From Paenibacillus woosongensis (GTDB taxonomy: Bacteria > Bacillota > Bacilli > Paenibacillales > Paenibacillaceae), in NCBI RefSeq assembly GCF_030122845.1, contig NZ_CP126084.1, positions 2,480,001 through 2,544,000 of the forward strand: a stretch of DNA of 64,000 nt. The letters are read 5' to 3'. This document shows, in pieces, positions 52,096-64,000 of the stretch (its first letter is position 1; every line of letters begins with the position of its first letter). The translations under genes and the position numbers were made by a program. The notes below the pieces were generated by a model. The model saw nothing but the letters and a program-made list of their open reading frames with translations. It made no database searches and was not told the DNA's origin.

Positions 52096-54390
52096 ATGAA
52101 AAGAGACATGAAATCACTAATTGCCCAAATGACGTTGGAGGAGAAGGCAGGGTTATGTTCAGGGCTGGATTTTTGGCATTTGAAAGGGATCGAGCGTCTG
52201 GGCATTCCATCTATTATGGTGACGGACGGACCACACGGTCTGCGCAAGCAGGCGGCGGACGCCGATCATTTAGGGCTCAACGAAAGCGTGCCAGCCACCT
52301 GTTTCCCGTCGGCTGTGGGCTTGGCCAGTACATGGAACAGGGAGCTGATCAGGCAGGTTGGTGAAGCGCTAGGCCAGGAGTGCCAGGCCGAGAATGTGGC
52401 GGTGCTGCTTGGACCGGGAGCCAATATCAAGCGTTCGCCGCTGTGCGGCAGAAATTTCGAATATTTCTCCGAAGATCCTTACCTCTCCTCACAAATGGCC
52501 GCAAGCCATATTCGCGGCGTGCAGAGCCAGGGCGTAGGCACATCGTTAAAGCATTTCGCCGCCAACAACCAGGAGCATCGCCGGATGTCGACCGATGCCG
52601 TCGTCGACGAAAGAACACTGCGTGAAATCTATCTCGCCAGCTTCGAGCATGCGGTTCGGGATGCCCAGCCGTGGACGGTGATGTGCGCCTACAACAGAGT
52701 AAATGGTGAATACGCCTCTGAGCACGAAGAGCTGCTTACCGATGTTTTAAGGGACGAATGGGGCTTTGAAGGCTTTGTCGTTTCTGACTGGGGTGCGGTC
52801 AATGAGCGCGTAAAAGCGCTTGAAGCGGGATTGGAGCTGGAAATGCCTTCGAGCAGTGGCCTTGGGGAGCAAAAGATTATCGCGGCCGTCCAAAATGGAA
52901 CGCTTGCAGAAGCGAAGCTGGATCAGGCTGTGGAAAGACTGCTGAACATTATTTTTAAGGCGGTCGACGAGAAGCGGGAGAACGCCGTTTATGATCGGGA
53001 GGCGCATCATCAGTTGGCCAAAGAAGTAGCCATGGAGAGCATGGTGCTGTTAAAAAATGAAGACCGGCTGCTGCCGCTTGCGAAGCAAGGGAAGATCGCT
53101 GTGATCGGTACACTGGCGACAAAGCCTAGATACCAGGGCGGAGGCAGCTCGCATATATTGCCGACGAAGCTGGATAACGTGTTCGAGGAGATCGTTCAGG
53201 CGGCGGGCGATGCAGAGGTGTTCTTTGCCGAGGGCTACCCTCTGGAGCATGATGAAATCGACGCGGAGTCGATGGCCAAGGCGATAGAAACAGCACAGAA
53301 TACGGATGTTGCTGTCTTGTTTATCGGCTTGCCTGACCGATATGAATCGGAAGGCTATGACCGTGAGCATCTGAGCATCCCGCAGAACCAAATCGCTTTG
53401 ATCGAAGCGGTGGCTTCCGTTCAGCCGAACCTTGTCGCGGTGCTCAGCAACGGGGCGCCGATCGAAATGCCTTGGCTGCCGAAAGTAAAAGCGGTGCTGG
53501 AAGGTTACTTAGGCGGGCAGGCTCTGGGCGGTGCGATTGCTTCGTTGCTGTTCGGCGATGCAAATCCTTCCGGCAAGCTTGCCGAGACGTTTCCGATGAA
53601 GCTCAGTGATAATCCGTCGTATTTGAATTTTCCGGGTGACGGGGACAAGGTGGAGTATAAGGAAGGAATTTTCGTCGGCTACCGCTATTACGATGCCAAG
53701 GAAATCGAGCCGCTGTTTCCATTTGGCCATGGATTGAGCTATACCGAATTCAGTTATCGGGATATGTCCATAAGCGCGAAGGAAATCGCAGATTCAGACA
53801 CTGTGGAAATCAGCGTATTCGTCAAAAATACAGGAAAAACTGCCGGCAAAGAGATTGTCCAGCTCTATGTGAGAGATATTCAGAGCAGTGTAAGGAGACC
53901 GGAGAAGGAGCTGAAAGGTTTTGAGAAGATCAGTCTGAAGCCAGGGGAGGAGAAGAAGGTTACTTTTACTCTCGATAAGCGCTCCTTCGCTTATTACAAT
54001 GTCGAGTTAAAGGATTGGCATGTGGAAACGGGCGAATTCGAAATATTAATAGGAAAATCCTCTCGTGAAATCGTGCTGCGCGACACGCTGCTCGTCCGTT
54101 CGGGCACAGCCGTCAAAATGAAGGTGAACCGGAATACGCTGGTCGGAGACTTGCTTGCTGATCCGCATCTTTCTTCGACAGCAAAGAAGCTGCTCGATAA
54201 AGTAAACGAGACCCACCCATTTGCACAGATGGGCGATGAAGGGAATATGGCCGAAATGCTGGCGGCGATGATGAAATATATGCCGCTGCGCGCGTTGGTT
54301 AACTTTGGCGGAGGTACGTTTACGGAAGAGATGATGGATGAAATGATCGAAACGCTGAATGCAGCAAGTTCCCCTTCTTCCCGGGCATAA
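52096..54390 (+). CDS. Glycoside hydrolase family 3 beta-glucosidase
   Basis: 764 residues without a signal peptide, so intracellular. GH3 N-terminal barrel with [26 protein letters not shown] and the nucleophile Asp in [10 protein letters not shown], then the alpha/beta sandwich domain ([30 protein letters not shown]) and a fibronectin III-like domain ([19 protein letters not shown]). It releases terminal glucose from short beta-glucosides such as cellodextrins, matching the secreted cellulases downstream. AGGAGGAGCCT precedes the ATG. Confidence 0.9.
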   Translation: MKRDMKSLIAQMTLEEKAGLCSGLDFWHLKGIERLGIPSIMVTDGPHGLRKQAADADHLGLNESVPATCFPSAVGLASTWNRELIRQVGEALGQECQAENVAVLLGPGANIKRSPLCGRNFEYFSEDPYLSSQMAASHIRGVQSQGVGTSLKHFAANNQEHRRMSTDAVVDERTLREIYLASFEHAVRDAQPWTVMCAYNRVNGEYASEHEELLTDVLRDEWGFEGFVVSDWGAVNERVKALEAGLELEMPSSSGLGEQKIIAAVQNGTLAEAKLDQAVERLLNIIFKAVDEKRENAVYDREAHHQLAKEVAMESMVLLKNEDRLLPLAKQGKIAVIGTLATKPRYQGGGSSHILPTKLDNVFEEIVQAAGDAEVFFAEGYPLEHDEIDAESMAKAIETAQNTDVAVLFIGLPDRYESEGYDREHLSIPQNQIALIEAVASVQPNLVAVLSNGAPIEMPWLPKVKAVLEGYLGGQALGGAIASLLFGDANPSGKLAETFPMKLSDNPSYLNFPGDGDKVEYKEGIFVGYRYYDAKEIEPLFPFGHGLSYTEFSYRDMSISAKEIADSDTVEISVFVKNTGKTAGKEIVQLYVRDIQSSVRRPEKELKGFEKISLKPGEEKKVTFTLDKRSFAYYNVELKDWHVETGEFEILIGKSSREIVLRDTLLVRSGTAVKMKVNRNTLVGDLLADPHLSSTAKKLLDKVNETHPFAQMGDEGNMAEMLAAMMKYMPLRALVNFGGGTFTEEMMDEMIETLNAASSPSSRA

Positions 54391-54394
54391 CAAG

Positions 54395-54440
54395 ACAATC
54401 CCCGCAGCTTGCAGGACTGGTCCGCTGCGGGGATTGTTAT
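54395..54440. terminator. Terminator between GH3 and mscL
   Basis: ACAATCCCCGCAGC / GCTGCGGGGATTGT, a 14-bp stem with an 15-nt loop; T-content is modest on either side. Confidence 0.75.
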
Positions 54441-54470
54441 GTAGAATAGCTGCAGTGTGCACTCGCTCTC

Positions 54471-54851
54471 CTAAAGCTGCTTGTTCTTCAGCAAATCGCG
54501 GATTTCAGTGAGCAGCAGTTCTTCTTTGCTGGGTTCTGCGGGTTTGTCCGGTTTGGGGTCATCCTTCCGCTTGAATTTGCTGAGCAATTTGGTGAATAGA
54601 AAAATCGAGAAAGCAATGATCAGGAAATCAATGACGGTTTGCATGAACGATCCGATTTTGATCGTTGCTTCATTAACCTGGATCACGATGTTCGAGAAAT
54701 CGCGCCCGCCTAACAAGATACCCAAAAGCGGCATGATTAGATCCTCGACGACGGAGCTGACGATTTTTCCGAATGCCCCGCCGATGATGACGGCAATAGC
54801 CAAGTCTAGCACATTGCCTTTAAATGCAAATGATTTGAACTCTTTCCACAT
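54471..54851 (-). CDS. mscL: Large-conductance mechanosensitive channel MscL
   Basis: 126 residues: N-terminal amphipathic [20 protein letters not shown], first helix [22 protein letters not shown], periplasmic loop, second helix [14 protein letters not shown], and a charged C-terminal bundle ([16 protein letters not shown]). It opens under strong membrane tension to release solutes on osmotic downshock. TCAGGAGGGACA precedes the start. Single gene. Confidence 0.95.
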   Translation of the reverse strand: MWKEFKSFAFKGNVLDLAIAVIIGGAFGKIVSSVVEDLIMPLLGILLGGRDFSNIVIQVNEATIKIGSFMQTVIDFLIIAFSIFLFTKLLSKFKRKDDPKPDKPAEPSKEELLLTEIRDLLKNKQL

Positions 54852-55048
54852 AAATGTCCCTCCTGACGGTGTTCAAACTTAATATAAGATTAAATGAGCC
54901 TAAGTTGCTTGGCAACAAGAAAAACCCCAAACAGTGGCTGCTATAAAAATAGTAACCATGGTGATGGCCAATATCTAGGAAGATGGTATAATGCTTAATT
55001 AGCGGCTTCTGATAAGAAGTTCAACCGGAAGAAGGAGTTTACAAAAAT

Positions 55049-55933
55049 ATGTGGCTGTTATTCGCTTCTCTCGCTGCGATCAGTTTTGGTCTGCGCGGTA
55101 TTTTGTATCATTGGTCATCAAAACAAGGAATGGATCGTAATTTGATGTTATTCGGCGTATTTTTTACTGGAGCCCTTGCTAGTTTAATAGGCAGCTTCCT
55201 GTTTGGGCAGAACTGGACGCTGAGCGCGCTTACGGGCGTATTTATGGGGGCGTTTTCATTCGTAGCAAATGCCTGCATGTTCCAAGGCTTCGCTGTCGGG
55301 AAACCTTCGATCATTGCGATTCTGACCGGGCTTCCACCCGTCGTTGTCGTTACGCTTGCCTACTTGTTGTGGGGGGAGTCGCTGTCCCTGGGGCAGATGC
55401 TTGCGTTCTTTCTCATTGTTGCAGGGATTCTAACCGTCAGATATTCGAATGACCTGCGAATCGGGAATTTGCAGGGCGCACAATGGGGTCTGCTGGCCAT
55501 GGTATTTTTCGGTTTAAATGATATGGCGGGCAAGATGTCGACACGTTTAGAAGCAGCGCTATTTCCAACATTGTTTTACATGTTCTCCGTCGGATCGGCC
55601 TGCTTTGCTGCTTGGTGGCTGATCGATACAAATCGCAAACGGAAATTAGCGGTTTCCGGTACATACGGATTCTCTGCGCAGCTGGGCAAGTGGAATGAAA
55701 AACAAACTTTCTTCAGTGGCATGGCGATCGGCTTCACGAACTTTTTCGGAATGATCCTCATCATAACCGCCTTTAAATATGGTATTACAGGGCTCGTGTC
55801 GGCCGTTGTCGCAATGAATGTGCTATTAATTCTTCTTTATACTCGCGTCTTCGTCAAAGAGAAATTTAGAAGGCTTGAAGTCATTGGCATGTCTATATGC
55901 ATTGTTGGCATGATTGCCCTACGAGTTTTCTAA
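55049..55933 (+). CDS. DMT-superfamily (EamA) transporter
   Basis: 294 residues with ten helices arranged as two EamA repeats; the second repeat ends with VSAVVAMNVLLILLYTRVFVKEKFRRLEVIGMSICIVG. GAAGAAGGAG precedes the ATG. Substrate unknown; members export or import metabolites such as amino acids or nucleotide sugars. Confidence 0.82.
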   Translation: MWLLFASLAAISFGLRGILYHWSSKQGMDRNLMLFGVFFTGALASLIGSFLFGQNWTLSALTGVFMGAFSFVANACMFQGFAVGKPSIIAILTGLPPVVVVTLAYLLWGESLSLGQMLAFFLIVAGILTVRYSNDLRIGNLQGAQWGLLAMVFFGLNDMAGKMSTRLEAALFPTLFYMFSVGSACFAAWWLIDTNRKRKLAVSGTYGFSAQLGKWNEKQTFFSGMAIGFTNFFGMILIITAFKYGITGLVSAVVAMNVLLILLYTRVFVKEKFRRLEVIGMSICIVGMIALRVF

Positions 55934-55948
55934 CGGCAATTTGAAGCA

Positions 55949-55985
55949 AGAGTGGTATGTCTTTATGACATATCGCTCTTTTTTT
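55949..55985 (+). terminator. Terminator after the DMT transporter gene
   Basis: AGAGTGGTATGTC / GACATATCGCTCT with a 5-nt loop, followed by seven T. Confidence 0.88.
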
Positions 55986-56168
55986 CATTAACGCTAACAC
56001 TAAATAACAATTTATATGTAAAATATAGTAATTAATAGATTGATATGTTATATTATGGCTAGGAATTGTTGTAATTAATTGGAAACTTTCTAACAACAAT
56101 CCTAATTTATTGAAAGAAGGTGGTACTTGAGGCAGCCTGTCGGTGATTTTGTGGATATTATCGTATAG

Positions 56169-58919
<2,751 letters not shown>

Positions 58920-58942
58920 AACCAAGAATAGAGAGGATGTAT

Positions 58943-61936
58943 ATGATGAAATGGTCAGCTTTGAAGAAGCCGGTATCGCTCTTAATGAGTGCGGCACTGT
59001 CGCTTACGATCGTATCGGGTGTGTTTACCGTCCATTCCAGCCAGGCATTCGCAGCATCGTCCACCGAGGAAACCCGGTTCCTGCAAATGTATCAGCAGCT
59101 TAAAAATCCGGCCAATGGCTACTTTTCGCCCGAAGGAATTCCTTATCACTCCGTTGAGACCCTAATGAGCGAGGCGCCGGACTATGGGCATATGACGACG
59201 TCGGAGGCGTATAGCTACTGGCTGTGGCTCGAGGTGCTCTACGGCCATTACACCGGGGATTGGAGCAAGCTTGAAGCCGCGTGGGACAATATGGAGAAGT
59301 ATATTATCCCGGTGAATGAGGGAGACGGCAAGGAAGAACAGCCAACGATGAGCTACTACAACCCCAATAGCCCGGCAACTTATGCCGCAGAATATTCGCA
59401 GCCGGATCAATATCCGAGCCAGCTTAGCGGTCAATATGCGGCAGGAAGAGACCCGCTGGATGCAGAGCTAAAAGCGACGTACGGAAATAACCAGACGTAC
59501 TTGATGCACTGGCTGCTGGATGTGGATAATTGGTACGGATTCGGCAATTTGCTCAATCCAAGCCACACGGCAACTTATGTGAATACGTTCCAGCGGGGTG
59601 AGCAGGAGTCGGTATGGGAGGCCATACCACATCCATCGCAAGACAATAAAACGTTTGGTAAAGCAGGGGAAGGCTTCATGACTCTGTTTACGAAGGAGAG
59701 CAACGCTCCGGCCGAGCAATGGCGGTATACGAATGCGACCGATGCGGATGCGCGGGCCATTCAAGCCATGTACTGGGCTAAGGAACTGGGTTATAACAAC
59801 TCCGTATATTTGAACAAGGCCAAAAAGATGGGCGACTACTTGCGCTACGGAATGTACGATAAATACTTCCAGAAGATTGGAAGCGCTTCAAATGGAGCGC
59901 CGACAGCCGGTACCGGCAAGGATGCCAGCCATTATCTCATGGCTTGGTATACAGCCTGGGGCGGCGGCCTGGGACAAACAGGCAACTGGGCTTGGCGAAT
60001 CGGAGCGAGCCACGCTCATCAAGGTTATCAGAACGTCGTAGCGGCTTACGCGCTTTCCAATCCAAGCGGCGGCCTGGTGCCGAATTCTCCAACGGCAGGA
60101 CAAGATTGGACGACTTCGCTGAAACGCCAACTGGAGTTCTACACTTGGCTGCAATCCGCAGAAGGGGCGATTGCGGGCGGAGCGACCAACAGCTGGGACG
60201 GCTCCTACAAAGCTTATCCTGCCGGCAAGAGCACTTTCTACGGCTTAGCTTATGATGATGCGCCTGTGTATCATGACCCGCCATCCAATAACTGGTTCGG
60301 CATGCAGGCTTGGCCGGTAGAGCGGATCGCTGAGCTTTATTATATTCTGGCATCAAATGGAGATACCTCCTCGGAGAACTTCCAAATGGCCAAGCAGGTC
60401 GTACAGAAATGGATCGACTGGTCCATGGACTACGTCTTTGCTAACCAACGTCCGGTAACCGATTCTGAAGGCTATTATCTAGATAGCCAGGGCAACCGTG
60501 TGCTCGGCGGAAATAACCCAGCAATTGCCACGGTTTCAGCGCCTGGGGAATTCTGGGTTCCAAGCAACCTGGAATGGTCCGGGCAGCCGGCGACTTGGAA
60601 CGGCTTCAGCAGCCATAACGGCAACCCTAACTTGCGTGTAGTAACAAAGAACCCGGGGCAGGATGCGGGAGTGCTCGGCAGCTATATCAAAGCGCTGACC
60701 TTCTTTGCGGCCGGAACGAAAGCGGAAACCGGCAGCTACACTGTGCTGGGCAGCCAGGCTGAACAGTTGGCCAAGGCGCTGCTGGATGCTGCGTGGGGAT
60801 ACAATGACGGCATCGGTATCACGACAGTTGAGCCGCGCGAAGACTACTACCGATACTTCACGAAGGAAATTTATTTCCCTAATGGCTGGACGGGCTTGTT
60901 CGGACAAGGCAATACGCTCCCGGGATCGTCTACGGTGCCATCTGATCCAGCCAAGGGAGGCAATGGCGTATATGCCAGTTATACGGATGTAAGACCAGCC
61001 ATTAAAAACGATCCTCAATGGCAATATTTAGAGAACAAATACAGCACTTCCTGGGACCCGCAAACGAAGAAATGGACGAACGGGGCCCCTGAGTTCACTT
61101 ATCACCGCTTCTGGTCTCAAGTTGATATGGCCACGGCGTACGCCGAATACGATCGCCTGATCAACAGCAATCAAGGCGGACCGGTGGAGCCAGTAGCGCC
61201 AAAAGCTCCATCCAAGCCGAACGCGGTGGCTGGCGACGCTGTGGTCAATCTGTCCTGGAACAGCGTTAGCGGCGCTACCAGCTATACGGTGAAGCGGGCC
61301 ACGACGAGCGGCGGTCCATACACGACGTTAGGCACTACAGCGCAAGCTGCCTATACCGATTCAAACGTTGTCAATGGCGCGACGTATTACTATGTAGTCA
61401 GCGCATCCAACAGCGTTGGGGAGAGCCCGAACTCGCCGGAGGCAAGCGCCAAGCCTGCATCCACTCCAATTCCGGTACAGGGCAATCTGAAGCTTGAATA
61501 CCGTACGAATGACACGAATCCAGGAGACAACCAATTCCGGCCGCAGTTCCGCATCGTGAATACGGGTGACACTGCCGTATCGCTAAGCAATGTGAAGATT
61601 CGCTATTATTACACCATCGACGGTGATAAACCGCAGCAATTCCATTGCGACTACGCCGCTATCGGCAGCAGCAACGTAAGCGGAAACTTCGTCAAGCTGC
61701 CATCAGTCAAGCCGGGGGCGGATTATTACTTGGAAATTTCGTTCGGCGCTGGTGCGGGCAGCTTGGCACCGGGGGCGAATTCCGGCGAAATCCAGGTGCG
61801 GGTCAACAAGACGGACTGGTCCAACTATAATGAATCAGATGACTATTCATATGATGCGACTAAGACCAATTTTGCCAGCTGGGAGAAGGCAACTTTGCAT
61901 TTGAACGGAGATCTGGTATGGGGACTTGAGCCTTAA
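58943..61936 (+). CDS. Secreted GH48 cellobiohydrolase with FN3 and CBM3
   Basis: 997 residues. Signal peptide, GH48 catalytic domain (about 40-745) with ETRFLQMYQQLKNPANGYF and the characteristic SYNPNSP-type regions, FN3 (about 755-840), CBM3 (about 850-997). It releases cellobiose from chain ends of crystalline cellulose and acts together with GH9 enzymes. The start is ATG at 58943 because AGAGAGG lies 6 nt upstream; the ATG at 58937 is too near. Directly downstream of the GH9 gene, forming a two-gene cellulase operon closed by a strong terminator. Confidence 0.95.
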   Translation: MMKWSALKKPVSLLMSAALSLTIVSGVFTVHSSQAFAASSTEETRFLQMYQQLKNPANGYFSPEGIPYHSVETLMSEAPDYGHMTTSEAYSYWLWLEVLYGHYTGDWSKLEAAWDNMEKYIIPVNEGDGKEEQPTMSYYNPNSPATYAAEYSQPDQYPSQLSGQYAAGRDPLDAELKATYGNNQTYLMHWLLDVDNWYGFGNLLNPSHTATYVNTFQRGEQESVWEAIPHPSQDNKTFGKAGEGFMTLFTKESNAPAEQWRYTNATDADARAIQAMYWAKELGYNNSVYLNKAKKMGDYLRYGMYDKYFQKIGSASNGAPTAGTGKDASHYLMAWYTAWGGGLGQTGNWAWRIGASHAHQGYQNVVAAYALSNPSGGLVPNSPTAGQDWTTSLKRQLEFYTWLQSAEGAIAGGATNSWDGSYKAYPAGKSTFYGLAYDDAPVYHDPPSNNWFGMQAWPVERIAELYYILASNGDTSSENFQMAKQVVQKWIDWSMDYVFANQRPVTDSEGYYLDSQGNRVLGGNNPAIATVSAPGEFWVPSNLEWSGQPATWNGFSSHNGNPNLRVVTKNPGQDAGVLGSYIKALTFFAAGTKAETGSYTVLGSQAEQLAKALLDAAWGYNDGIGITTVEPREDYYRYFTKEIYFPNGWTGLFGQGNTLPGSSTVPSDPAKGGNGVYASYTDVRPAIKNDPQWQYLENKYSTSWDPQTKKWTNGAPEFTYHRFWSQVDMATAYAEYDRLINSNQGGPVEPVAPKAPSKPNAVAGDAVVNLSWNSVSGATSYTVKRATTSGGPYTTLGTTAQAAYTDSNVVNGATYYYVVSASNSVGESPNSPEASAKPASTPIPVQGNLKLEYRTNDTNPGDNQFRPQFRIVNTGDTAVSLSNVKIRYYYTIDGDKPQQFHCDYAAIGSSNVSGNFVKLPSVKPGADYYLEISFGAGAGSLAPGANSGEIQVRVNKTDWSNYNESDDYSYDATKTNFASWEKATLHLNGDLVWGLEP

Positions 61937-61954
61937 TCGCATAGAGCATAACGG

Positions 61955-62004
61955 AGCGCCCAACTTGCTGACCATGGCAAGTTGGGCGCTTTCCTGCTGT
62001 TTTT
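61955..62004 (+). terminator. Cellulase operon terminator
   Basis: AGCGCCCAACTTGC / GCAAGTTGGGCGCT, a perfect 14-bp stem with an 8-nt loop, followed by TTCCTGCTGTTTTT. Confidence 0.9.
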
Positions 62005-62082
62005 AATTTTTACAGTCTGGTCACTTCAAGGTATGAATTGTGATAAAATCCAATTGTAGAAACAGGAGGCTGATGTCCCGTT

Positions 62083-62892
62083 ATGATGTTTATCCGCAAG
62101 CTGTTCGTGTTTGCTTGGCTCCAAGCGCTATCCTGCATATTTCCGCTGATAATCTTCGGAGCCCTCGCTCTGACGAAAGTGATCCAGCTGCCGGCTCTTC
62201 CGCGATATGACTGGATTTTGTTGATCTGCTTGCTCGCACAGGCAGGGATGATGATCAGCAAGCTGGAAACGCTGGATGAGCTGAAGGTCATTTGCATGTT
62301 CCACATCATTGGCCTTGCACTCGAAATATTCAAAGTTCATATGGGCTCGTGGTCTTACCCGGAACCTGCATGGAGCAAGGTGTTCGGTGTCCCGCTATAC
62401 AGCGGATTCATGTACGCCAGCGTCGCCAGCTACATATGCCAGGCCTGGAGACGGCTGCAGCTGCAAATTACGGGCTGGCCCAATTCGATTTACGCCGTTG
62501 CCATCAGCACGGCAATCTATCTTAATTTTTTCACGCATCATTTTATCGGCGACTATCGCTGGATACTCATGCTGCTCCTGGTTGCCGTATTTTTCCGCTG
62601 CACGGTATATTTTACGCTGGAAGAGCGCACCTTTCGAATGCCGCTGCTGATGTCATTTCTGCTGATCGGCTTCTTTATCTGGATTGCCGAGAATGTGACC
62701 ACCTTCCTGGGAGCCTGGAAATACCCGAATCAGGAAGAGGTATGGCGGCTCGTTCATATCGGAAAAATCAGCTCATGGATGCTGCTCGTTGTGATCAGCA
62801 TCATCATCGTTGCGCAGCTGAAGCATGTTAAAAAGGGAAGGAGCGACGCCCCGCAAGGCGTGTCCTCCGAAAAATGGGAGAGTCGCACATGA
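62083..62892 (+). CDS. DUF817 family membrane protein (YoaT-like)
   Basis: 269 residues with seven to eight hydrophobic segments and the family pattern FKVHMGSWSYPEPAWSKVFGVPLYSGFMYA and TFLGAWKYPNQ. ACAGGAGGCTGATGTCCCGTT precedes the ATG. The function of DUF817 is unknown. The next gene starts inside its stop codon. Confidence 0.85.
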   Translation: MMFIRKLFVFAWLQALSCIFPLIIFGALALTKVIQLPALPRYDWILLICLLAQAGMMISKLETLDELKVICMFHIIGLALEIFKVHMGSWSYPEPAWSKVFGVPLYSGFMYASVASYICQAWRRLQLQITGWPNSIYAVAISTAIYLNFFTHHFIGDYRWILMLLLVAVFFRCTVYFTLEERTFRMPLLMSFLLIGFFIWIAENVTTFLGAWKYPNQEEVWRLVHIGKISSWMLLVVISIIIVAQLKHVKKGRSDAPQGVSSEKWESRT

Positions 62893-63287
62893 ATAACTCA
62901 AAAGGGATTTTCTATTATATTGCATGGATGATCGGCGCCTGTCTGCTTGTTTACTATAGCGGCAGCTTCTTCGCCATGATGGATCAACAGCGGACGATAC
63001 TTTACAAAACTGACAATATGCTGCTGGCCAACATGATTTACGCCTTCGCATTTGGCCTGTATTTAAGTCTGCTTAACGGATGGCCGGCCCGGCGAAAAAT
63101 GATTAAACCGCTGTTTTTCGGCGTGTTTTTGCCATGCTTTTTGATCTTGATTTATCCAATTGCCTCTTCATATATTAAAATTATCGCGATGGCCGAATAT
63201 TACCATTTGGTCCGGGAACGCGAATTTTTCTTCTTTGGTCTTATGAGCGGATTAACGCTGATGAAGAGCTTCTTTACGACCCGTTAA
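62889..63287 (+). CDS. Hypothetical membrane protein, 132 aa
   Basis: Four hydrophobic segments (IAWMIGACLLVYYSG, MIYAFAFGLYLSLL, FFGVFLPCFLILIYPIA, FFFFGLMSGLTLM). The ATG overlaps the stop of the DUF817 gene (ATGA), so the two are co-translated and may form one complex. Not recognised as a named family. Confidence 0.75.
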   Translation: MNNSKGIFYYIAWMIGACLLVYYSGSFFAMMDQQRTILYKTDNMLLANMIYAFAFGLYLSLLNGWPARRKMIKPLFFGVFLPCFLILIYPIASSYIKIIAMAEYYHLVREREFFFFGLMSGLTLMKSFFTTR

Positions 63288-63311
63288 TATTTAAAGGAGG
63301 CTGTATTCGTT

Positions 63312-64000
63312 ATGTCATTTGCCAAACTCGTCGTATTAGTCACCGGTGCTGCGCAGGGAATTGGCCGTGGAATTGCGGAAGCTTACGCTTGCTGCGGCGC
63401 TGTCGTAATCCTGGCCGATCTGCCGTCCTCGGCTGGGGAGCAATCGGCTGAGGAAATAAGGCAAAAGGGGGGACAAGCCGAATTCATCTCTTGCGATGTC
63501 CGCAGCGAACGGGACATATCCGGCATAATGAAGCAGGTTGAACATACATATGGCAGAATTGATATCGTCATTAACAATGCAGGGGTGTCCCGGTTCAAAT
63601 CGCCCTTTGAGCTGACGGTGGATGAATGGGATGATGTGCTGAATACAAATGTGCGCAGCTGCTTTCTCGTAACGCGGGAGGCGGCAAAATTGATGAAACA
63701 GCATGGCGGCGGATCGGTCGTCAATATTTCCTCGACCCGCTCCTTCATGTCCGAACCGAACTCCGAGGCATATGCCGCCTCGAAAGGGGCCATCGTATCG
63801 CTAAGCCACGCGATGGCGATGTCGCTCGGCCCTGACGGGATACGAGTGAATTGCATCAGCCCCGGATGGATAGAAACGGGGAAATACGAGGAGCTCCGCG
63901 AGACCGATCATAGCCAGCATCCGGCGGGCCGGGTAGGCAAACCCGAGGATATCGCCCGGGCTTGTCTCTATTTAACAGATCCGGCTAATGATTTCGTGAC
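63312..64000 (+). CDS. Short-chain dehydrogenase/reductase (partial, 3' end outside window)
   Basis: About 229 codons visible. VTGAAQGIGRG near the N terminus binds NAD(P), NNAGVSRF follows, the catalytic Ser is in NISSTRS and Tyr/Lys in YAASKGA; NCISPGWIET is the typical C-terminal loop. AAAGGAGGCTGTATTCGTT precedes the ATG, 24 nt after the membrane protein gene. Glucose 1-dehydrogenase-like SDR; substrate unknown. Confidence 0.87.
   Translation, partial: MSFAKLVVLVTGAAQGIGRGIAEAYACCGAVVILADLPSSAGEQSAEEIRQKGGQAEFISCDVRSERDISGIMKQVEHTYGRIDIVINNAGVSRFKSPFELTVDEWDDVLNTNVRSCFLVTREAAKLMKQHGGGSVVNISSTRSFMSEPNSEAYAASKGAIVSLSHAMAMSLGPDGIRVNCISPGWIETGKYEELRETDHSQHPAGRVGKPEDIARACLYLTDPANDFV

Noticed and set aside
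55990-56006. cre-like sequence ahead of the cellulase operon (TTAACGCTAACAC)
   Set aside because: Too many mismatches to the cre core, in particular before the central CG.

Overview
The window looks like chromosomal DNA of an endospore-forming Bacillota, most likely a Paenibacillus-type organism. Supporting signs are a slightly GC-rich base composition by eye, strong AGGAGG-type ribosome binding sites, frequent TTG/GTG starts, a putative bacillithiol-disulfide reductase (YpdA type), a B. subtilis-like replication terminator protein (RTP) homologue, CcpA-type cre sites, and many carbohydrate uptake and degradation genes. No rRNA, tRNA, phage, IS element or CRISPR array was found.

Region 1 (1-14.2 kb) is mostly housekeeping and export. 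A BmrCD-like heterodimeric multidrug ABC exporter lies on the minus strand behind an attenuator-type leader with its own leader peptide. It is followed by an IscA-fold protein, an APH-like kinase, a YgaD-like ABC exporter, YpdA and a UPF0756 membrane protein, an esterase, an MFS exporter, several unknown small genes and an SDR dehydrogenase. Region 2 (14.3-25 kb) holds HrpB helicase, an orphan NarL-type regulator, an RTP-like protein behind twin palindromes, a cobalamin riboswitch controlling metE, an MgtC-like protein and a VanRS-like two-component system.

Region 3 (23.9-31.4 kb) is a sortase/adhesin locus in decay. An intact SARP-type response regulator and an intact double-module hybrid kinase flank an LPXTG/Cna-B surface protein broken by six frame changes and a sortase remnant lacking its middle. 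Diguanylate cyclase, D,D-carboxypeptidase and ECF sigma factor genes follow.

Region 4 (34-48.6 kb) is the most interesting part: about twelve codirectional, often overlapping genes preceded by a cre-like site. They encode a Rossmann protein lacking the SDR lysine, two DHDPS-family aldolase/lyases, both L-serine dehydratase subunits, a heparinase II/III-like lyase, an ABC sugar importer without its ATPase, a Gfo/Idh oxidoreductase, a sugar isomerase, a regulator with a degenerate GGDEF-like domain, and an M20 amidohydrolase. Together they suggest catabolism of an unusual uronate glycan, possibly one with amide-linked serine. This is inference.

Region 5 (48.6-64 kb) holds a DeoR regulator divergent from rhaD, an AraC regulator divergent from a GH3 glucosidase with a cre-like site, MscL, a DMT transporter, a secreted GH9/GH48 cellulase pair with duplicated FN3-CBM3 tails, a DUF817 membrane protein pair, and a second SDR enzyme cut by the window end.
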